Source of the DNA: Protea cynaroides
Taxonomy: Eukaryota; Streptophyta; Magnoliopsida; Proteales; Proteaceae
Length of the DNA stretch: 64,000 bases
NCBI GenBank assembly: GCA_028583415.1
Contig: CM053267.1
Coordinates: forward strand, 41,962,834-42,026,833
Direction of reading: 5' to 3'
Of the stretch, positions 31,121 through 44,483 are shown one piece after another. Positions within the stretch are counted from its first letter, which is position 1. Each line of letters begins with the position of its first letter. A model generated the notes under the pieces. The model searched no databases and was not told where the DNA came from. It worked only from the letters and a program-made list of their open reading frames with translations. Both the position numbers and the translations under genes were made by a program.

Positions 31121-34100
31121 TCATTTATCTCTCAACACAACGTAGTTGGGCCCATTCGTCTTCTGTATCTTGGAAATTCGCCTCAGAATTTCCGCAAAAG
31201 CTGTCTTGTCCTGCAACAATGAACCGTCTAAAGTTTAAATGGATAGAAATGAACTCTTCATGAGAATAGAACATATGATCACTCTCTCTCACAGAGTGCA
31301 TGTGCTTGAATAACTTTTCCTTCTTATTGTGGAAGGAGGAGGAGGAATACAAATACATGCCAACTCCATCCTCAATGAACAAGAGTTGTTCAGAAGCCAC
31401 CATAATAGAAGAATCTTTTAACAAACAAAAAGAGCAAGGACAAGATGTGAAGAGAAGCGTTTTCATATTATGTAGGGTAGCTGAACCTCAAACATTCAAA
31501 GCATGAAGTTTTTCTCTGTTTAATTTTTTTTTATATTTTTTTTATTTTAATAATCTCTCCTTTTCTGCAATGCCAGAAAAATGATACATTACTCCCCCCA
31601 AAAAAAACACATACAACCAACAAACATGATACAACTTATAAGTATACATTTATTAAAAAATTTCTTGTATTCTTTTTACAATAATCTTCCAGTGCACATA
31701 TTGATAAATATCAACTTTTCTCTGGCAAAGAAATACGGTAATTTCATTCCAAACTTGCTTACCCCTTAATTACTGGTGTTTTCAGGTGATTAAACGGAAG
31801 AAAGGTGAAAAGGTAACTTAGATAAATGCCTCTGGGTCCCAGTCATGAGCTCACAGTCAAAGAAATGGGCCTCAGCGTCGGTTTTAGCTTGGGCTTCAGT
31901 GGCATTAAGCCATAATGTGGGCCCATTTCCTGGGTATTCACTTAAAGATCTTATAGGCTATTTGGCTCATCACCATCACTCCTGTAGATCCCATCCAATG
32001 GAGAACATTGGAAACTTCCCTGAAATACTATCCACTGATTATATGCTTCATGCGTATATCATATTTGAAGGTTCTATATTTTCAGATTGACATTTTAAAA
32101 GAAAAGAGATTCAATATTATACCAGTCAAACATTGGGGAAGAAAATGACAAGGGGTACCACAGTTGATATAGAACTTAAAGATGGAACCACACCACCTAA
32201 GAAGAAACCAACTTAATGCTCTGGAAGGAAGACAACAAACTAAGAAAGAACAGGAGGTTCATGAAAAATAACTAAGGATGTAAACAGATAGTTGAAAATC
32301 CGAACTGCATTCACATCCGTATCCGTTTAGGATTATCCGGATATGAATTCAAATAATCCGGAACATAATCTATCCAATTCGTATAGATATCCAACGAATA
32401 AAAAAAATTTAGAAGTTAATGATCTTGAGGGTTCTTGAAGATTCAACAGGTTCTAGAGAATGATGAAAAGAGAATCATGAGACTAAGACAATTGAGAGAT
32501 ATGGACCAAGAGCGAATCGTATTCGCCGGAGGAAGAGAGGTCTGGCGAGGGATGTAAATGGATAGTAAAAAATCTGGATTCAATTCACATCCGTATCCGG
32601 TCGCATCCGACCGTATTCGACCGTTTACATCTCTACAAATAATACTCCTCCAAGAGGCACATCTATTTGAAAAATCAGCCTTATACTTCTAGATAAAAAT
32701 TTGACAACAAGATTTGAGATATAAATAGTGGATATCTAATCTGTATGTTGAAAGAAGGGACAAACAAGTAGACCACACAACATCTTTCATCTTCACAAAA
32801 AAAAAAAAAAATCAATTTAACTGCAATCAAAATCCCAAAAAACTTTCCAACAACATAATGTACTGTGGGTCTCATCACAAGTATTTTTTTCTTTTTTTGG
32901 ATGAAATCGTCACAAGGAGTTTGATGTTATTAAAATATTTATTTTTAAACAATGAATCAAATATTGGAAAATAACGTTTTTCCAACAAAAATAGACCCTT
33001 TAATTGGGCTAAGATTGTTACGACAATAGCAGGGTTGAATAAGCTCCACAGTAATATTCGTGTAGAGGAGAAACTGTGCCCCAGATGAACATCTAGATAG
33101 AAAAGTAATGGCATACCTCCTTTGATTTTAGTCTTGCTTTAAACTTAGCAACAAGATCCTGTGTTGTAACTGGTGCCATTTGCAGCAATACAGCCCTGAT
33201 TTCATCCTCAGTAACAGGGCCAGTCGATGGTGTTGATCCAGCTTTGGCTGATGATGCTGAACCTTTTGGAGGTGTGCTACTCTTGGGAGTGAACAATGGC
33301 TCATCCTTCTCAGATGATTTTGAGTCCTGGGCCTAAAGAAGAATATCATGGACGGTCAGTAAAGAAATGGCAATCACTATAGGAAAGGTCATCTGAGTGA
33401 AAAATAACAAAGTAGCTTCATCCCTGAACATTTTGAGTCTAACCATCCCGAAGGAAGTAACTTACATTATCAGATCTCCCTTTCTTTGTGGGTGTTCCAT
33501 TAGCAACCTTTGCATCATCCCCACCTGATTTCCTTTTTGTCTTTGTTGACTTTGATGCAGAAGGGGTTCCTCGTGCAGAACCTGATCCTGTTTTTGAGGG
33601 GCTGATCTCAGATGGTTCCTCTTTTGGTGCATCCTTCTGTTTTGGAGCCAGTACAGGAGAAAGGCCAATGTCATCTTCCATCTGTGTAAGGCAAAATAAA
33701 GATTACAATTGTGAAACAAGGCTGTGAGAATGCATTTTCAGATATTGGGAAATTGAACTGCTTATTAGCCTCCCTGAGTTAAGGACCAAGTGCAGTGAGT
33801 CCTAATATATTTCTCCCCCTGATGAGTGTCTTTTTAACATAGTTGAGCTGGAAAACAATTAACAGAAGATCTTCCAGATTCCCACCACAATGCTATTTAC
33901 ATACACCTCATGGGAGCAGACATGGAGCTCTCACATTATGCTCAGAAAGAATCTATGAAGATGTTCTAGTATTATATCATAGGCAGTCTAGACAAACATC
34001 ATGTGAACTTACATCGTCATCATCATCATCATCTTCAGCATCTGAATCGTTCAGCCCATTGGATCGCCCAAGGAGCTTCTTTAGCTCCTTTCCAGATTTG

Positions 34101-34511
34101 CTCAGGCCTCCCTCCTCTTCATTAGCTTCATCCTCATCCTCTTCATCCTACAATCATGCGTCAAGAAAATAATCCATTGCATAAATTTCCCTTCTTACAA
34201 AAGTCATCTATTCCTTTTAACTCCAGAATTTAGGAATCACTCTGTGATATGAAAAGACAAAACCACTAGCATCAATAATCCAAGACAGATATGAGATCAC
34301 TGTACAGAAAACAAATTTTTTTTAATGAAACAGCCATTGTGACGGTAAGTTTGTCATATTGCAACTGGTGGTCACGCACGGGTCAAAACATGGAAACAAC
34401 CTTTCCACGTTGCGGGGGTAAGGCTGCATACATCCTACCTATCCCCAGACCTTGTAGTAGCGGGAGCCTTGTGCACTGGAACACCCTTTAGCAATCCTCC
34501 ACAAATCTCAC

Positions 34512-34542
<31 letters not shown>

Positions 34543-35337
34543 TTCCAATGTCTTACTACAGTACCCAATTGCTTATTATAACAAAAACAAGAACGGGAAA
34601 CACTGTGTTGAATGAGGCCCTTCACTAAGTTGAAGAGGGGGGTAGTTGATCCAGCTACTGCAGTCCAGTCAGTCCAACTGGACCTCAAAATACTTTATTT
34701 TGGCCCCATGGACCATGGGGCAAATGCAGATCCAGTCCAAATTTTAGTTTGAGTAAAGTAGGAAGCTAGGGTTAGACTTATATTTTTTTTGTCTTTTTTC
34801 TATTTTTTTTCTTTTTCTGTTTTATAAATATATGTAAAGGGCCTACACTCACCCATGATTTGATAATGGAATGGTTTAGTTGATTAATGTTGGAGGTTGT
34901 TGCCTCTCCCTCTCTCCCCTCTCTTCTCCTTTTTTCAGTTGCCATTCTCTGTTACTATTTATGATTACTATTCACAATCCCAAAACAGCCCATATCTTCT
35001 CTTTCTTCTTCTCTTATTCTCTCTCATTTATAGGCGTTGGCCCTTTTATTTGTGAGATTATCTATGCATTGGGGCCTCATCTATAAGCCCATATTTAGAG
35101 GGATTTATTTGCATACAAGATTAGGATATGGATTAGGCTAGTTTAGTGTTAGTTTGAGTTTATTTGCTTTTAATTTCTGTTTTAGATTAGGATATAGCTT
35201 TCTTCACTTTCAGTTTAGTTTTAATATTAGATTGGGATTCTTTAAGTTTGTTTTCTAATATATTGTGTAACAGTGATTAATCAGAGTAGTTAGAATGGAA
35301 TGAAATAGATTTAGGCTTTAAGCAGTGTGAGAACTGT

Positions 35338-35379
<42 letters not shown>

Positions 35380-38300
35380 TGGTTCAATTCTTTCCTTTTC
35401 GGTAAGCGTCCCCTCACTTTCCTTCTTTCTTCTATTTTTATTATTCTGCAACATTCCTTTCCTTGTTTCTTTCTTTTGTTTCTTCTTCTTCACCTTTCCC
35501 TATTTTTTTTACCATTATCCCGTTCATATATTACTATTGATCCAGCAAAAGGGAACTCGATCTCTCTCTGGTTTTCACTTTTAAACTTCAGATTCACAAG
35601 TCTGATCCCTACCTTAGTGCGACATATTCTGTAAAAGATGAGCCTCTGGATTAATGAGTTGCAAAGCTACTTTCAGATCTTATGTTTCCCCTGTCCGCCA
35701 AATCTAGTTTCAAATTATTTCATTAATGCTCAGATCTCAGGCTCAGGGTATTTCTTGAATAGATTCAAGAGGCCTATGAGTGATGATCTTAACCCTCGAA
35801 TTTCACAAAATGCTACGTCCTTCAGATTCAGTTTTACCCTATCCTTAGCTTCCAAATTTGCACCTATTCTTTAATTTAAATTCTAGATTCATCCTAGTCT
35901 TTTCTTACCCAAAACAACCTTGAGTTGTTCCTGAAAATTATGAAACTGCCATTACACCTTCAATTTGAGTTATTTTATCATTGGAGTGGGCTCATAGAGA
36001 TCCCAAATTAAGGTTTTTGTTTGTAACCATGGACCGCATCAGGTCATTTATCCATAGCAATTTTGGAAGACAAGTATTCTTGGAAACACACTGGCCATCC
36101 AAGTTAGGATCCAAATCATCTCCTGTCGTCGGTATGCGCACCGGGTAAAGGTCAGCCATGTGATCATTGCTGGCATGACGGGGCAACAGGAGACGATTTG
36201 TATCCTCCAAGTTATTAACCATTTCAACTCAGTGGCTGAGGTTTATTTTCTATGTCCTCCTTATGTTTGAATTCTCCCCTTCCTAAGTTCTTTCCTTATA
36301 CCAATTTGAGGGGGAAAGAAATCAGCAAAAAGTTACCTGCTTGATTTCTGGAGGAGCAGGAACTTCAGGAGCCAAATCTTCCCTTTCTTCAGCGTTACCC
36401 ACAGCCTCATCATCATCAGTGAATATGTCTTCATGCTCCCAATCATCACCTAGGAATATTAGCAGGAAAAAAATAAATAAGCTATCAAATATTGCCCTAA
36501 AAATTAATACTAGAGCAATAATTTTCTCCATATAATTGCAAACATAATGATTCATGAACTAAGTCTTTGTAGAATTTCCAAAAAACTGGAACTGCAGGTT
36601 TCGAAAGAGAGTGGTAACTTGAAACCCACGATTGAGATGGCAAAAGCTAGTAAAAAAAAGTTAGCAAAATACTGCATTCCCCATGGCAGCATAGATGATG
36701 ATTGCTAGCTAAACTGGTGAAGTCTGGGAAATATCCTATTCTAGACCTGGCGTCAGAACCCAACTTCATCTACCAACGGATGTTGTGCAATCTCTAAACT
36801 AGCCCTAATTGAGAGAAACATAATTTGGAAAAGTTAGATTAACATAGGGTTGGTAGAACACTCTTGTGTTTAAAATTTCAGATAGGTACTTCTCTTTTCC
36901 ATTCCACTAAGGAGTCTTACCCTAAATTGGTAATTTTCTTATGCACTCTGATCATACCTTCGCATAACAAAAGGAATCTAGGAAGGACAATCTTGAAGTC
37001 CAAGTTAACATATTACTAATCCATGAGTTCTAACATCTTACTACACCCCAAGGAAACATCATTCTTTGCAGGTGACAAAAATCTGCTGATACAAAACCCT
37101 CCACATCCTCTTTAGCCTCATGGACATGTAAGATAATCACTCTGGGTTCTAGACCATGCATCAAACAAAGACTCGAGAATTACAGGCGAATGCAGCAGTT
37201 TCTCATAAAAGTTCAAGAAAAGAATTTTATCAAGATATTCAACAACCAGAATAACTTTCTTTGAATTGCTATACCAAAAGCAATAATATACTGCATGTAT
37301 AAACATATATAATGGGCTTCAACTTATTTCATTATGCACATATCTTCTCTTATTAGCCTCTTATTCACTTGTCCCACAAGTAGAATTTTTTTCATCACTT
37401 TCCCTCCCATGCTATTGCTGGATTGTGGAAAGAAAAAAAAGCCAGAGAGTTTCTTTGACAAAAGAAGTATCTCCATGTTGTGCCATGATGTTAGGCAGCT
37501 CCTGGCAGAGAGGGAATCTGTTTTGAAAGATTTTAAAGCTGCCAACCTTAGGGATCATGGAGTTGATCGGTAGTCTCTGCTGCACTTATGAAAGTGGATG
37601 ATCAGATATCTATAATTGCATTTTTTGTATAGCATACTTTTTGTAATGGGCTGTACGATTTTAGATGCATCAATTAAAGATACATTTTCAGCCGCCAATA
37701 GCAAAAAAATATTACAAAGAAAAGGCAACTTGTCCCCTCATATCGGTCAAGTGCCAGTCTATCATTATTTCCAAGGTTTAATGAGAATTAGAGATCAATA
37801 ATTATGGAAATTAGTTACAAGTGCAAGCAGAAATAATTTCACAACTACAAACTATCCTTTTAGTGCATTTTACCACACATTGAGATTTGTTTCAACAATG
37901 AAGAAACAACATATAAACAAAATTACAATAGCAGAGATAAAGATTTCATATGGATGAAAGGTAAAACTAGAAAAAATAAGACAAAAGTAAACATATTAGA
38001 GGTTATCTAGAAGAATCTACAATATATGATAAAGTCATTTGAGGTAGTATGGCCATGTGCAATAAAGACCTCTAAATGCACTAGCAAGAAGGAGTGATAT
38101 GATTCAGACTGGAGGACAAAATAAAGCAAGTGAATAGACGAACTTCGGAAGAACCAAAGAAGTGAGAAAAGAAATGATGCTGGGAATAAGGTTGACAACA
38201 AGTATGTCTTGGGAGAAACAAGATTCACGTAGGTGATCCAATTTAGCTGGGATAAGGATTAGTTCAGTTGAGATCAAATATTGAATAATGACAATAAACC

Positions 38301-41300
38301 AACGGGATTTCATTACATAATACATTTACAGAAGAAATATACACAAAATTAACATTATGGTAGCCCAACCCTTTTTCATTTATTCTTCCTTCATAAATCC
38401 AAGACAATAGGTAGAACTTTTTCTTTGCTTTGCTTTGTTTTCACTGTTTTTTCAAAAGTTGGAAAAACTGTCTGTTGTTTATGATTTATGACAGGAAATG
38501 AGTGAAAATCAACTTTTTGTGAATTTTCAAAAAGTGTATAAAAAATTGTATAAATTAGTTAACTATACCGCTAAGGAGAGGGGACCATAGGAGTGCATCC
38601 GTGTAAGATTTCCTGGCCACTCTCTTTCTCTTGTTTCAAAAGTAACATAAACGACTTGTGCAGTTGAGCAAGTGGCAAGGGCTTCCCTTTTGATGACTGG
38701 ATATTTGGCCTGGGCATCGTTCCATACTCCGGAAGAAACTGTACTAGTTCTTCATGATCTTTTTATTTTTGAATCCAAGACAATAGGCATAAGTCATTTA
38801 ATAAGTAGTATCTGACCCCAAAAAAAGGGCAATTTCTTACCCTTCTCAATGTCATCATCATCCAAATCAAGATCACCTCCTCTAGGACCTTCTTCATCAT
38901 CATCATCACCTTTTTTGCTAAGTCCAAGTCTATTTTTCCTTGCCTCCTCTTCTTCCTCATCCTCCTCTCCCCTATCCGAGACATTTCCTTCATCATTATC
39001 ACCAGATGCTTTCCTACGGCCACGTCCAGTAGCCCCACCACCTTCCTTGTCATCAAATTTTTCCCCTTCACCAAAGGCAGAAGGTCCATTATTTGTGGCT
39101 TTCATCATCCACCTTTGGTATCCATCTGCAGTTTTCCTCCTATTTTTCATCTTCTCTTCAGCTTCTTCCAAGGTAAGTTGTTTGTAATGAGCAACTTTGT
39201 TGAAATTGTACCTAAAGATAAAAAATATCAAATGATCATTACTACTGTAGCTGAGGATTATCATAATTAAAATCAAGATTAAAATTAAATCATTAAATCA
39301 GTAACCATATGCTATAATGCAGATAATAAAATGCCATGCTGAAAGACATAAGCATAACTTCAATCTAGATGGGAGATCCAATCGTTCGCAGATGAAGAAT
39401 ACAGTGAAAGATAATAACACACTATAATGTTCACTCAATCATAACTTGGAGATAGCAGAATGTTTGTTATGCATACCAGGAACCAGCAGGAAGAGCAACA
39501 AACTCCTTTCCTTGCTTCACGAGTAGATAATAGGTTGCAGATTGTGCACCCTCAAGCTGACCATGATATTGAGATTGGCCAGTCTCATCCTCCAAAAGCC
39601 AAGGCTTATTCTTGTACTTCTCCTGAGTGATGCATAACAAAAGTTGAAGCAAAGAATAATACAGAAAATAGATGGATGGAATATTGGCTGGAAAGACATG
39701 AGTTAGAGACCAATAAAAGCAATGCCAAAATCCAAGGCTTATTCTTGTAGTTCTCCTGAGTGATGCATAACAATGAAACCAAAGAATTATACAGGAAACA
39801 GATAGATGGAATATCGGCTAGTAAGACATGAGCCACCATGGCTTCTTTATGCTAGTCGGCTTAGAGTATTGTAAAAAACCAATAAAAGCCAAGCCTAATC
39901 AAATCTTGCAAGCCATACACAAATTTATATTATAAATTTTTAGAAAAGATGTACAATTTGCATCCTCCCATGTATCAAATGGAAACATTGTGAGCTTTAC
40001 AAGAACCAGAGAAAAAGTTTCATGGAGCTGCAAAGCTGTAACATTTTCATATTGCTGCCTACCATGTGTTTTCAGACACAGAAAGGATGAAAATTTCATC
40101 CTCCCATGAAAATGCCAGCACAACCCTAAATATTTGTTATGTACAAAAGTCTGTTCAAAACTATCCTTTTCCATCTTCCATCTATTAGCAACGTATGCAA
40201 ATAAATACCCGCAAAGCATCTGTAACTTGGCGCCCTTGAAGTCCTTCTTTTTGGAGAAACCATTTATTATCGGCATTTTTCTTCTTCGAAAAATTGGGAA
40301 CCCCTGTGACAAATCTAGCAATGAAGTAATTTTTATCACTTGCAGAACCAGCTCGAACATTATACTCCTGCAGAAGAAAAGACATTTGAGTTTTAAAAAA
40401 TTCAAGTGGTGAAATGGTTGATTCATAAAGAGAGAAGGATTTGTAGGAATGAATTATCAATTAGACAGATTTAACTTTAAAAATTACATGTAGGCACAGA
40501 GCACAAGAGATTGAAATTGGGGAAGAAAAGGGAAAAGAGAGGGAGAAAAAAATCCCAACAGATGAAAAGCACAGAATTAATATGGTCTAGTTGTGTTTCT
40601 CGCGAGCAATACCAAGGTCAAGAGGAGCTGAAGGAATATATCTGGCCTCTTAGCATTGGCAGATACCGCTTGAGCTCTGAAATTAACCCTGATGTCTCTT
40701 TATGGTCACTTGAAATGTCTGATCAACTAGGGATATAGGGAGGGGAAGCAGTTGTCAATTCCCACCTAACAATCCAGCTCCTATCTGGCTCTGGCTGTTT
40801 CTTCCCACACACTGATTTGGAGTGTGGAGGTTATGAGGCTGCCTCTTTGTGCGGCCAATTTGAACTGAACCTCAAATTTTTTTTATTTTTTTTGGGGGGG
40901 TTTGGGTGGGGGGATCAGTTTCTGCTGGATTACTTCTTCTTTATGTAGTCTCTTTTTCTCTGTGTGTTTCTTCAAAGGAATTACTCATTTCTCAGTTTGT
41001 ATAGCTCAAGTATATCTTTTTTCAGATGAATAAAGAATTATATTAACAAAACCCAAGAAGGATACAATACAGATGCCCCAAAGGACAAACTAGAGAAGGT
41101 AAAAATGAAGCTACACCGTAAACAAAACGGGAAATATTATCCACATTAGAATTGGATATGTAGATCCCAAACATTTACGATAAATCTATTTGGGTAATTT
41201 ACACTAGAGATACCCGACGTTCTGAGAAATCATACCAAGGGTACCTCACGTTTCAAAAATCATACCAGAGGTACCTCTTTTCATATTTCCAACATTGACC

Positions 41301-43236
41301 CTATTTAAAGTCGGCATCCTCTAAGTTAACCATTAGATCTACCTCAAATTTTCTGGGACTGATCGTTTCTTGTTGAATTACCCTTATTTGGTGCTCGATC
41401 GTTGGTACACCCGTCGAAAAAACAGTAAATTGGAGTGCGGAGTTTTCACCGTAGGTGTATACCATAGCCGAGATTTGTGACTTGGTGATGAGAAACTGCC
41501 GGTGATGAAGGGTCACAGGAGAGGACAAGGGCAGAAGAGGGGGTGGGCAATTGAGACAGCGATGAGCACATGGGAATCCGAGTGGTGAGTCGTTTCGACA
41601 ACGCGATGGTGAGAGAGTGAACCAAAGGAGACCAAGAAAGTTATGCTAAACAGGGGTAAATTTGGAAGTACAAAAATAAAAAATACCCAAGTGTAATATT
41701 TTTGAAACGTGAGGTACCTCTGGTATAATTTCTCAAAATGTCAGGTACTTCTGGTATAATTTTTGAAACGTGAGGTATCTCTGGTATAATTTCCCAAAAT
41801 GTCAGGTACCTCTGGTGCAATTTACCCAATCTATTTCTAGGAGTGTCCAAACCTTGCTATAGGGGTAAGCGTTCCTTGTACCTCAAAGGCGAAGGCATCT
41901 CAAATTTGGTTGAGACTTCTAGACTTGTTTATCCAGGATCTGAAGTTTCGTTTCATCCAAATAAGATAATAGATAGCATAGAATGCTAACTTTCCTAAAG
42001 TGTCGTCACAAGGTGACTTCCCTCTAAAAGTGTTGTCAACCCATCTCCATTCCCTCTTAAAGGATTGACCCGTCTCCTATCTGGCCATCAGCGACAGAGA
42101 ATCCCTTCCCAAATGTGAGAAGAGAAAGGGGCAAGCAAAGAAAAGATGGAGTCTGTCTTTCTTACCTAACCAGCAGAGGCAACGACTAGAACGTACACTG
42201 ATTGCCTCTAAAGAAGGAAAGTCCCATGTGGAAGGGACCAAGTGAGTGCTCTCCACACAATGAACCTGTAATGGGGTATGTGGCCTGGAACCAGACAACA
42301 TTATACCACAGGACTTTGGAGATCGGGATCTGACCACGTTCCAAGAGGAAGCAGAACAGAAAATACCCGAAGCTCAAGTATCCTTCAAATTACCTCTAAT
42401 AAAATTCTGCTTCCAACCACTTTAACTTCCAACCGACTTTGACTTTGGGCATGGATTAAAAACCTAGAAAAAAAAATGAGAAACTTGAATGGCATAAATG
42501 GAAACTATCCGGACCATGTAGCACAGAAAAGAAGTCCTGACAGCAACAGTGGTTAAACGAGATAAGCAATTAGTAACTCACTTCGACCATTTGGAATGGG
42601 AAGTTTTACAAGGAAATGGACAGAAAATACAAAGTTTTTCTAAACAAATTTTGGCGCACATTCACAAAGAAAAGAAAAGGAAACGCTAAAGTTTAATACA
42701 GGTTTTATACATCAAGTATGAGCATAAAACAATTAGGGATAAAACCAGCGAAAATATATCAGTTTGATGGCGGGAAATTCCTGACTCGCATAATTTGCCT
42801 AGTTCTAATTTTTAAAAAACTCACACCAAAGTTGGGAAGGAAGAATATCACATCAAAGGAGAGCGAGGAAAGACAAAGGTGAGGGGGAAAGGAGAATTTT
42901 AGGTTTGCTATCGCAAAAATACAACAAAATTGGAAATCCGAATCGGAGAAAACAACTACAAGGCCAAAACGGAGCAAATTGATTCAAAAGTTCAACAAAC
43001 CAAAAATAAGTACACAATTACAATGACGAGAGGAAAAACAATGGTTTGGAGGGTGTTCAACATACACGAATCAATCGTTTCAGTGTAACGCCACACTCGG
43101 AACATTTGGCATGGTTCTCGGCCATTGTTCTTCCACATGACAAGCAGAGAGTCATGTGCTTACAATTACTCCCGTAAAGATCAGTAGTCGAACCACAGCC
43201 GCTGCATGACGGCTTCAACAGAAGATCCATCGACAT
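31121..43236 (-). CDS. TFIIFA: Transcription initiation factor IIF subunit alpha (RAP74)
   Basis: Nine exons on the minus strand: 43066-43236, 40209-40367, 39477-39622, 38841-39211, 36337-36449, 34013-34147, 33466-33681, 33117-33332 and 31121-31210. All have GT-AG borders and matching phases, giving 538 aa, the usual plant length. The N-terminus MSMDLLLKPSCSGCG with CLSCG and CSECG is the plant-type cysteine cluster. Residues about 58-190 (EYNVRAGSASDKNYFIARF; WLLEDETGQ; VALPAGSWYNFNKV) form the TFIIF dimerisation region. A long acidic/charged middle (about 215-365) follows, then a Ser/Lys-rich linker, then the C-terminal winged helix (475-538: GPVTEDEIRAVL, TTQDLVAKFKARL, ending YVVLRDK). 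With TFIIF-beta it escorts RNA polymerase II to promoters in the nucleus. The first intron is 2.7 kb and the fifth 2.2 kb, both with transposons. Confidence 0.95.
32272..32635. mobile_element. Putative hAT-like element in TFIIF-alpha intron 8
   Basis: Inverted ends AGGATGTAAAC and GTTTACATCTCT, and inner CACATCCGTATCCG in two places. Flanks resemble each other at 6 of 8 bases. Tentative. Confidence 0.4.
34360..34493 (+). mobile_element. Au-type SINE in TFIIF-alpha intron 5
   Basis: Contains GGGTAAGGCTGCATACATCC, CCCCAGACC, GTAGTAGCGGGAGCC and TTGTGCACTGG in the order characteristic of the plant Au SINE. The tRNA-like 5' part is shortened and degenerate. It is inserted opposite to the gene's direction. 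Confidence 0.75.
35339..35377. repeat. (CT)n microsatellite in TFIIF-alpha intron 5
   Basis: About 19 uninterrupted CT units. Confidence 0.95.
36107..36205. mobile_element. 99-bp Mutator-like MITE in TFIIF-alpha intron 5
   Basis: From GGATCCAAATCATCTCCTG to CAGGAGACGATTTGTATCC with a perfect 9-bp duplication TCCAAGTTA (36098-36106 and 36206-36214). It is the smallest clean member sharing its terminus with the Pack-MULE at 5063. Confidence 0.9.
41020..42400 (-). pseudogene. 5'-truncated LINE (zf-RVT end and 3'UTR) in TFIIF-alpha intron 1
   Basis: On the minus strand 42380-41930 encodes VLWYNVVWFQ, DRLHLFFACPF and, further on, KLAFYAIYYLIWMKRNFRSW, the zf-RVT and C-terminal tail of an L1-type LINE. 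Frameshifts break it. It continues as a 3'UTR down to AATATAATTCTTTATTCATC near 41020. A 636-bp Mutator-like element (41192-41827) splits the 3'UTR. It is oriented with the host gene. Confidence 0.7.
41192..41827. mobile_element. Mutator-like element with long TIRs in TFIIF-alpha intron 1
   Basis: Ends GGGTAATTTACAC and GCAATTTACCC with a perfect 9-bp duplication AATCTATTT (41183-41191 and 41828-41836). The right arm repeats a unit containing AAACGTGAGGTACCTCTGG and AAAATGTCAGGTAC about twice, so the TIR has internal tandem repeats. The interior has a 75-codon open frame on the minus strand (41301-41528, ending DLMVNLEDADFK) of unknown origin, perhaps captured. Confidence 0.85.
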
Positions 43237-44345
43237 CTCTATTCCAGTAGAAAATCCTATAAATCAAGAAACACATAAATCAGACGAGATAAAACCAAAA
43301 CATAAATTAGGAGAGTTGATGAACTCGAGATGGAACTGAGAAGAGTAAGGCTCAGAAATAAATTTTAAATTTCTGAATTCAACAAACGTAATATATTCAT
43401 GTAAAACCATTGAACTAAATACAGGTACCTTAATAAAGAAAAAAGAAAAAAAGAACCTAAAACCCAGAATATCACGCCTCTGAAGTGTAGGCTTCGTCTT
43501 CAGTAGTTTTTGAGTCTTTGTTCAAGACTTGTGAGGTAGAATTTTAAGACTGCGTTTTTTCAGAAGTGAATGGAAGAAGATGCTGCTGCTAATGGTGGCT
43601 CCCATTCTATCGTTTCTCCACTTTGTGAGCAGCATCGCATCTGGTAAGTTGGATGGAGTATCAGAATATAGAGTTTTCTTCTCCCATTTAACGAAACCAG
43701 AACGTACAGCACCTTTGACACGTAGGCTTGCGCCACCGGATAAAGGACCTGCCACGAGGTCATCTCGTTACGGTTTAGACGGCTTCCCACCAAAGAATGA
43801 TTCCCTACACGGTCTAACTGCCCGGTTTTTAATTCACAAACAGTCAAGGCTTCTTATTTTCAACCCAATTTCAGGCCAGGCCAGGCCAGGCCAGGTTCTC
43901 GGGTAACTTGAGAAACTAGAGCCAATTCACCAATCCCATCCCCATTACCTGTCCCATTTTAGCAAGTTCTGTTGTAAGTAGCTTCAAGTCGAAGTAAAAT
44001 CAGATTAAAGTACTTCCAAGTTCCAACCCATGTTAAATTGATATGAACTTTTAGTAAATATTAATTAATTTTGACAAGGCAAAAGGTCTCATATATGGGA
44101 TCCAAATCGTCTCCTCCTTAAGATATGACTGTCTATGTGTAGGGGTGTACTTTTAACCGTAGATAAAAAAATGTAATCTTAATTCTTAAAACTATCCCTC
44201 TCTTATTGAATGATGTACAAATTCCTCAACTGTGTACAAAAACTGTACCGTTTGAAAATTTAAACCTTCTTCTTTTAGCTTATTGCATCAGAGTCACTGT
44301 TCACCAGTGGTTGGAGCCATTGGTTGGATCATTTTCTTAAAATGT
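43237..44345. other. Upstream region of TFIIF-alpha, no further gene seen
   Basis: Includes the presumed promoter/5'UTR of TFIIF-alpha, a CAGGC pentamer run (43872-43895), and a lone GGATCCAAATCGTCTCC terminus at 44099 without a partner. Confidence 0.5.
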
Positions 44346-44349
44346 AATA

Positions 44350-44483
44350 GTATCCTCCTTGGATCCTCACCCAACAGGGTACCGTCCAAGGGACTCATCA
44401 TCGTCCATGGAATGTAAGACCCACTTGAGATGGATTGTGATGGAATTCCTTGGATAGTACCCTGTCAGGGAGAAGATCCAGCC
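44350..44483. mobile_element. Small palindromic MITE-like sequence
   Basis: GGATCCTCACCC with CAGGGTACCGTCCAAGG at left is mirrored by CCTTGGATAGTACCCTG and AGAAGATCC at right. Ends are inferred. No target duplication seen. Confidence 0.45.

Noticed and set aside
43580..43906. Plus-strand open frame with signal-peptide-like start upstream of TFIIF-alpha
   Set aside because: No family resemblance, ends in a CAGGC repeat, and overlaps the likely promoter of the divergent gene.
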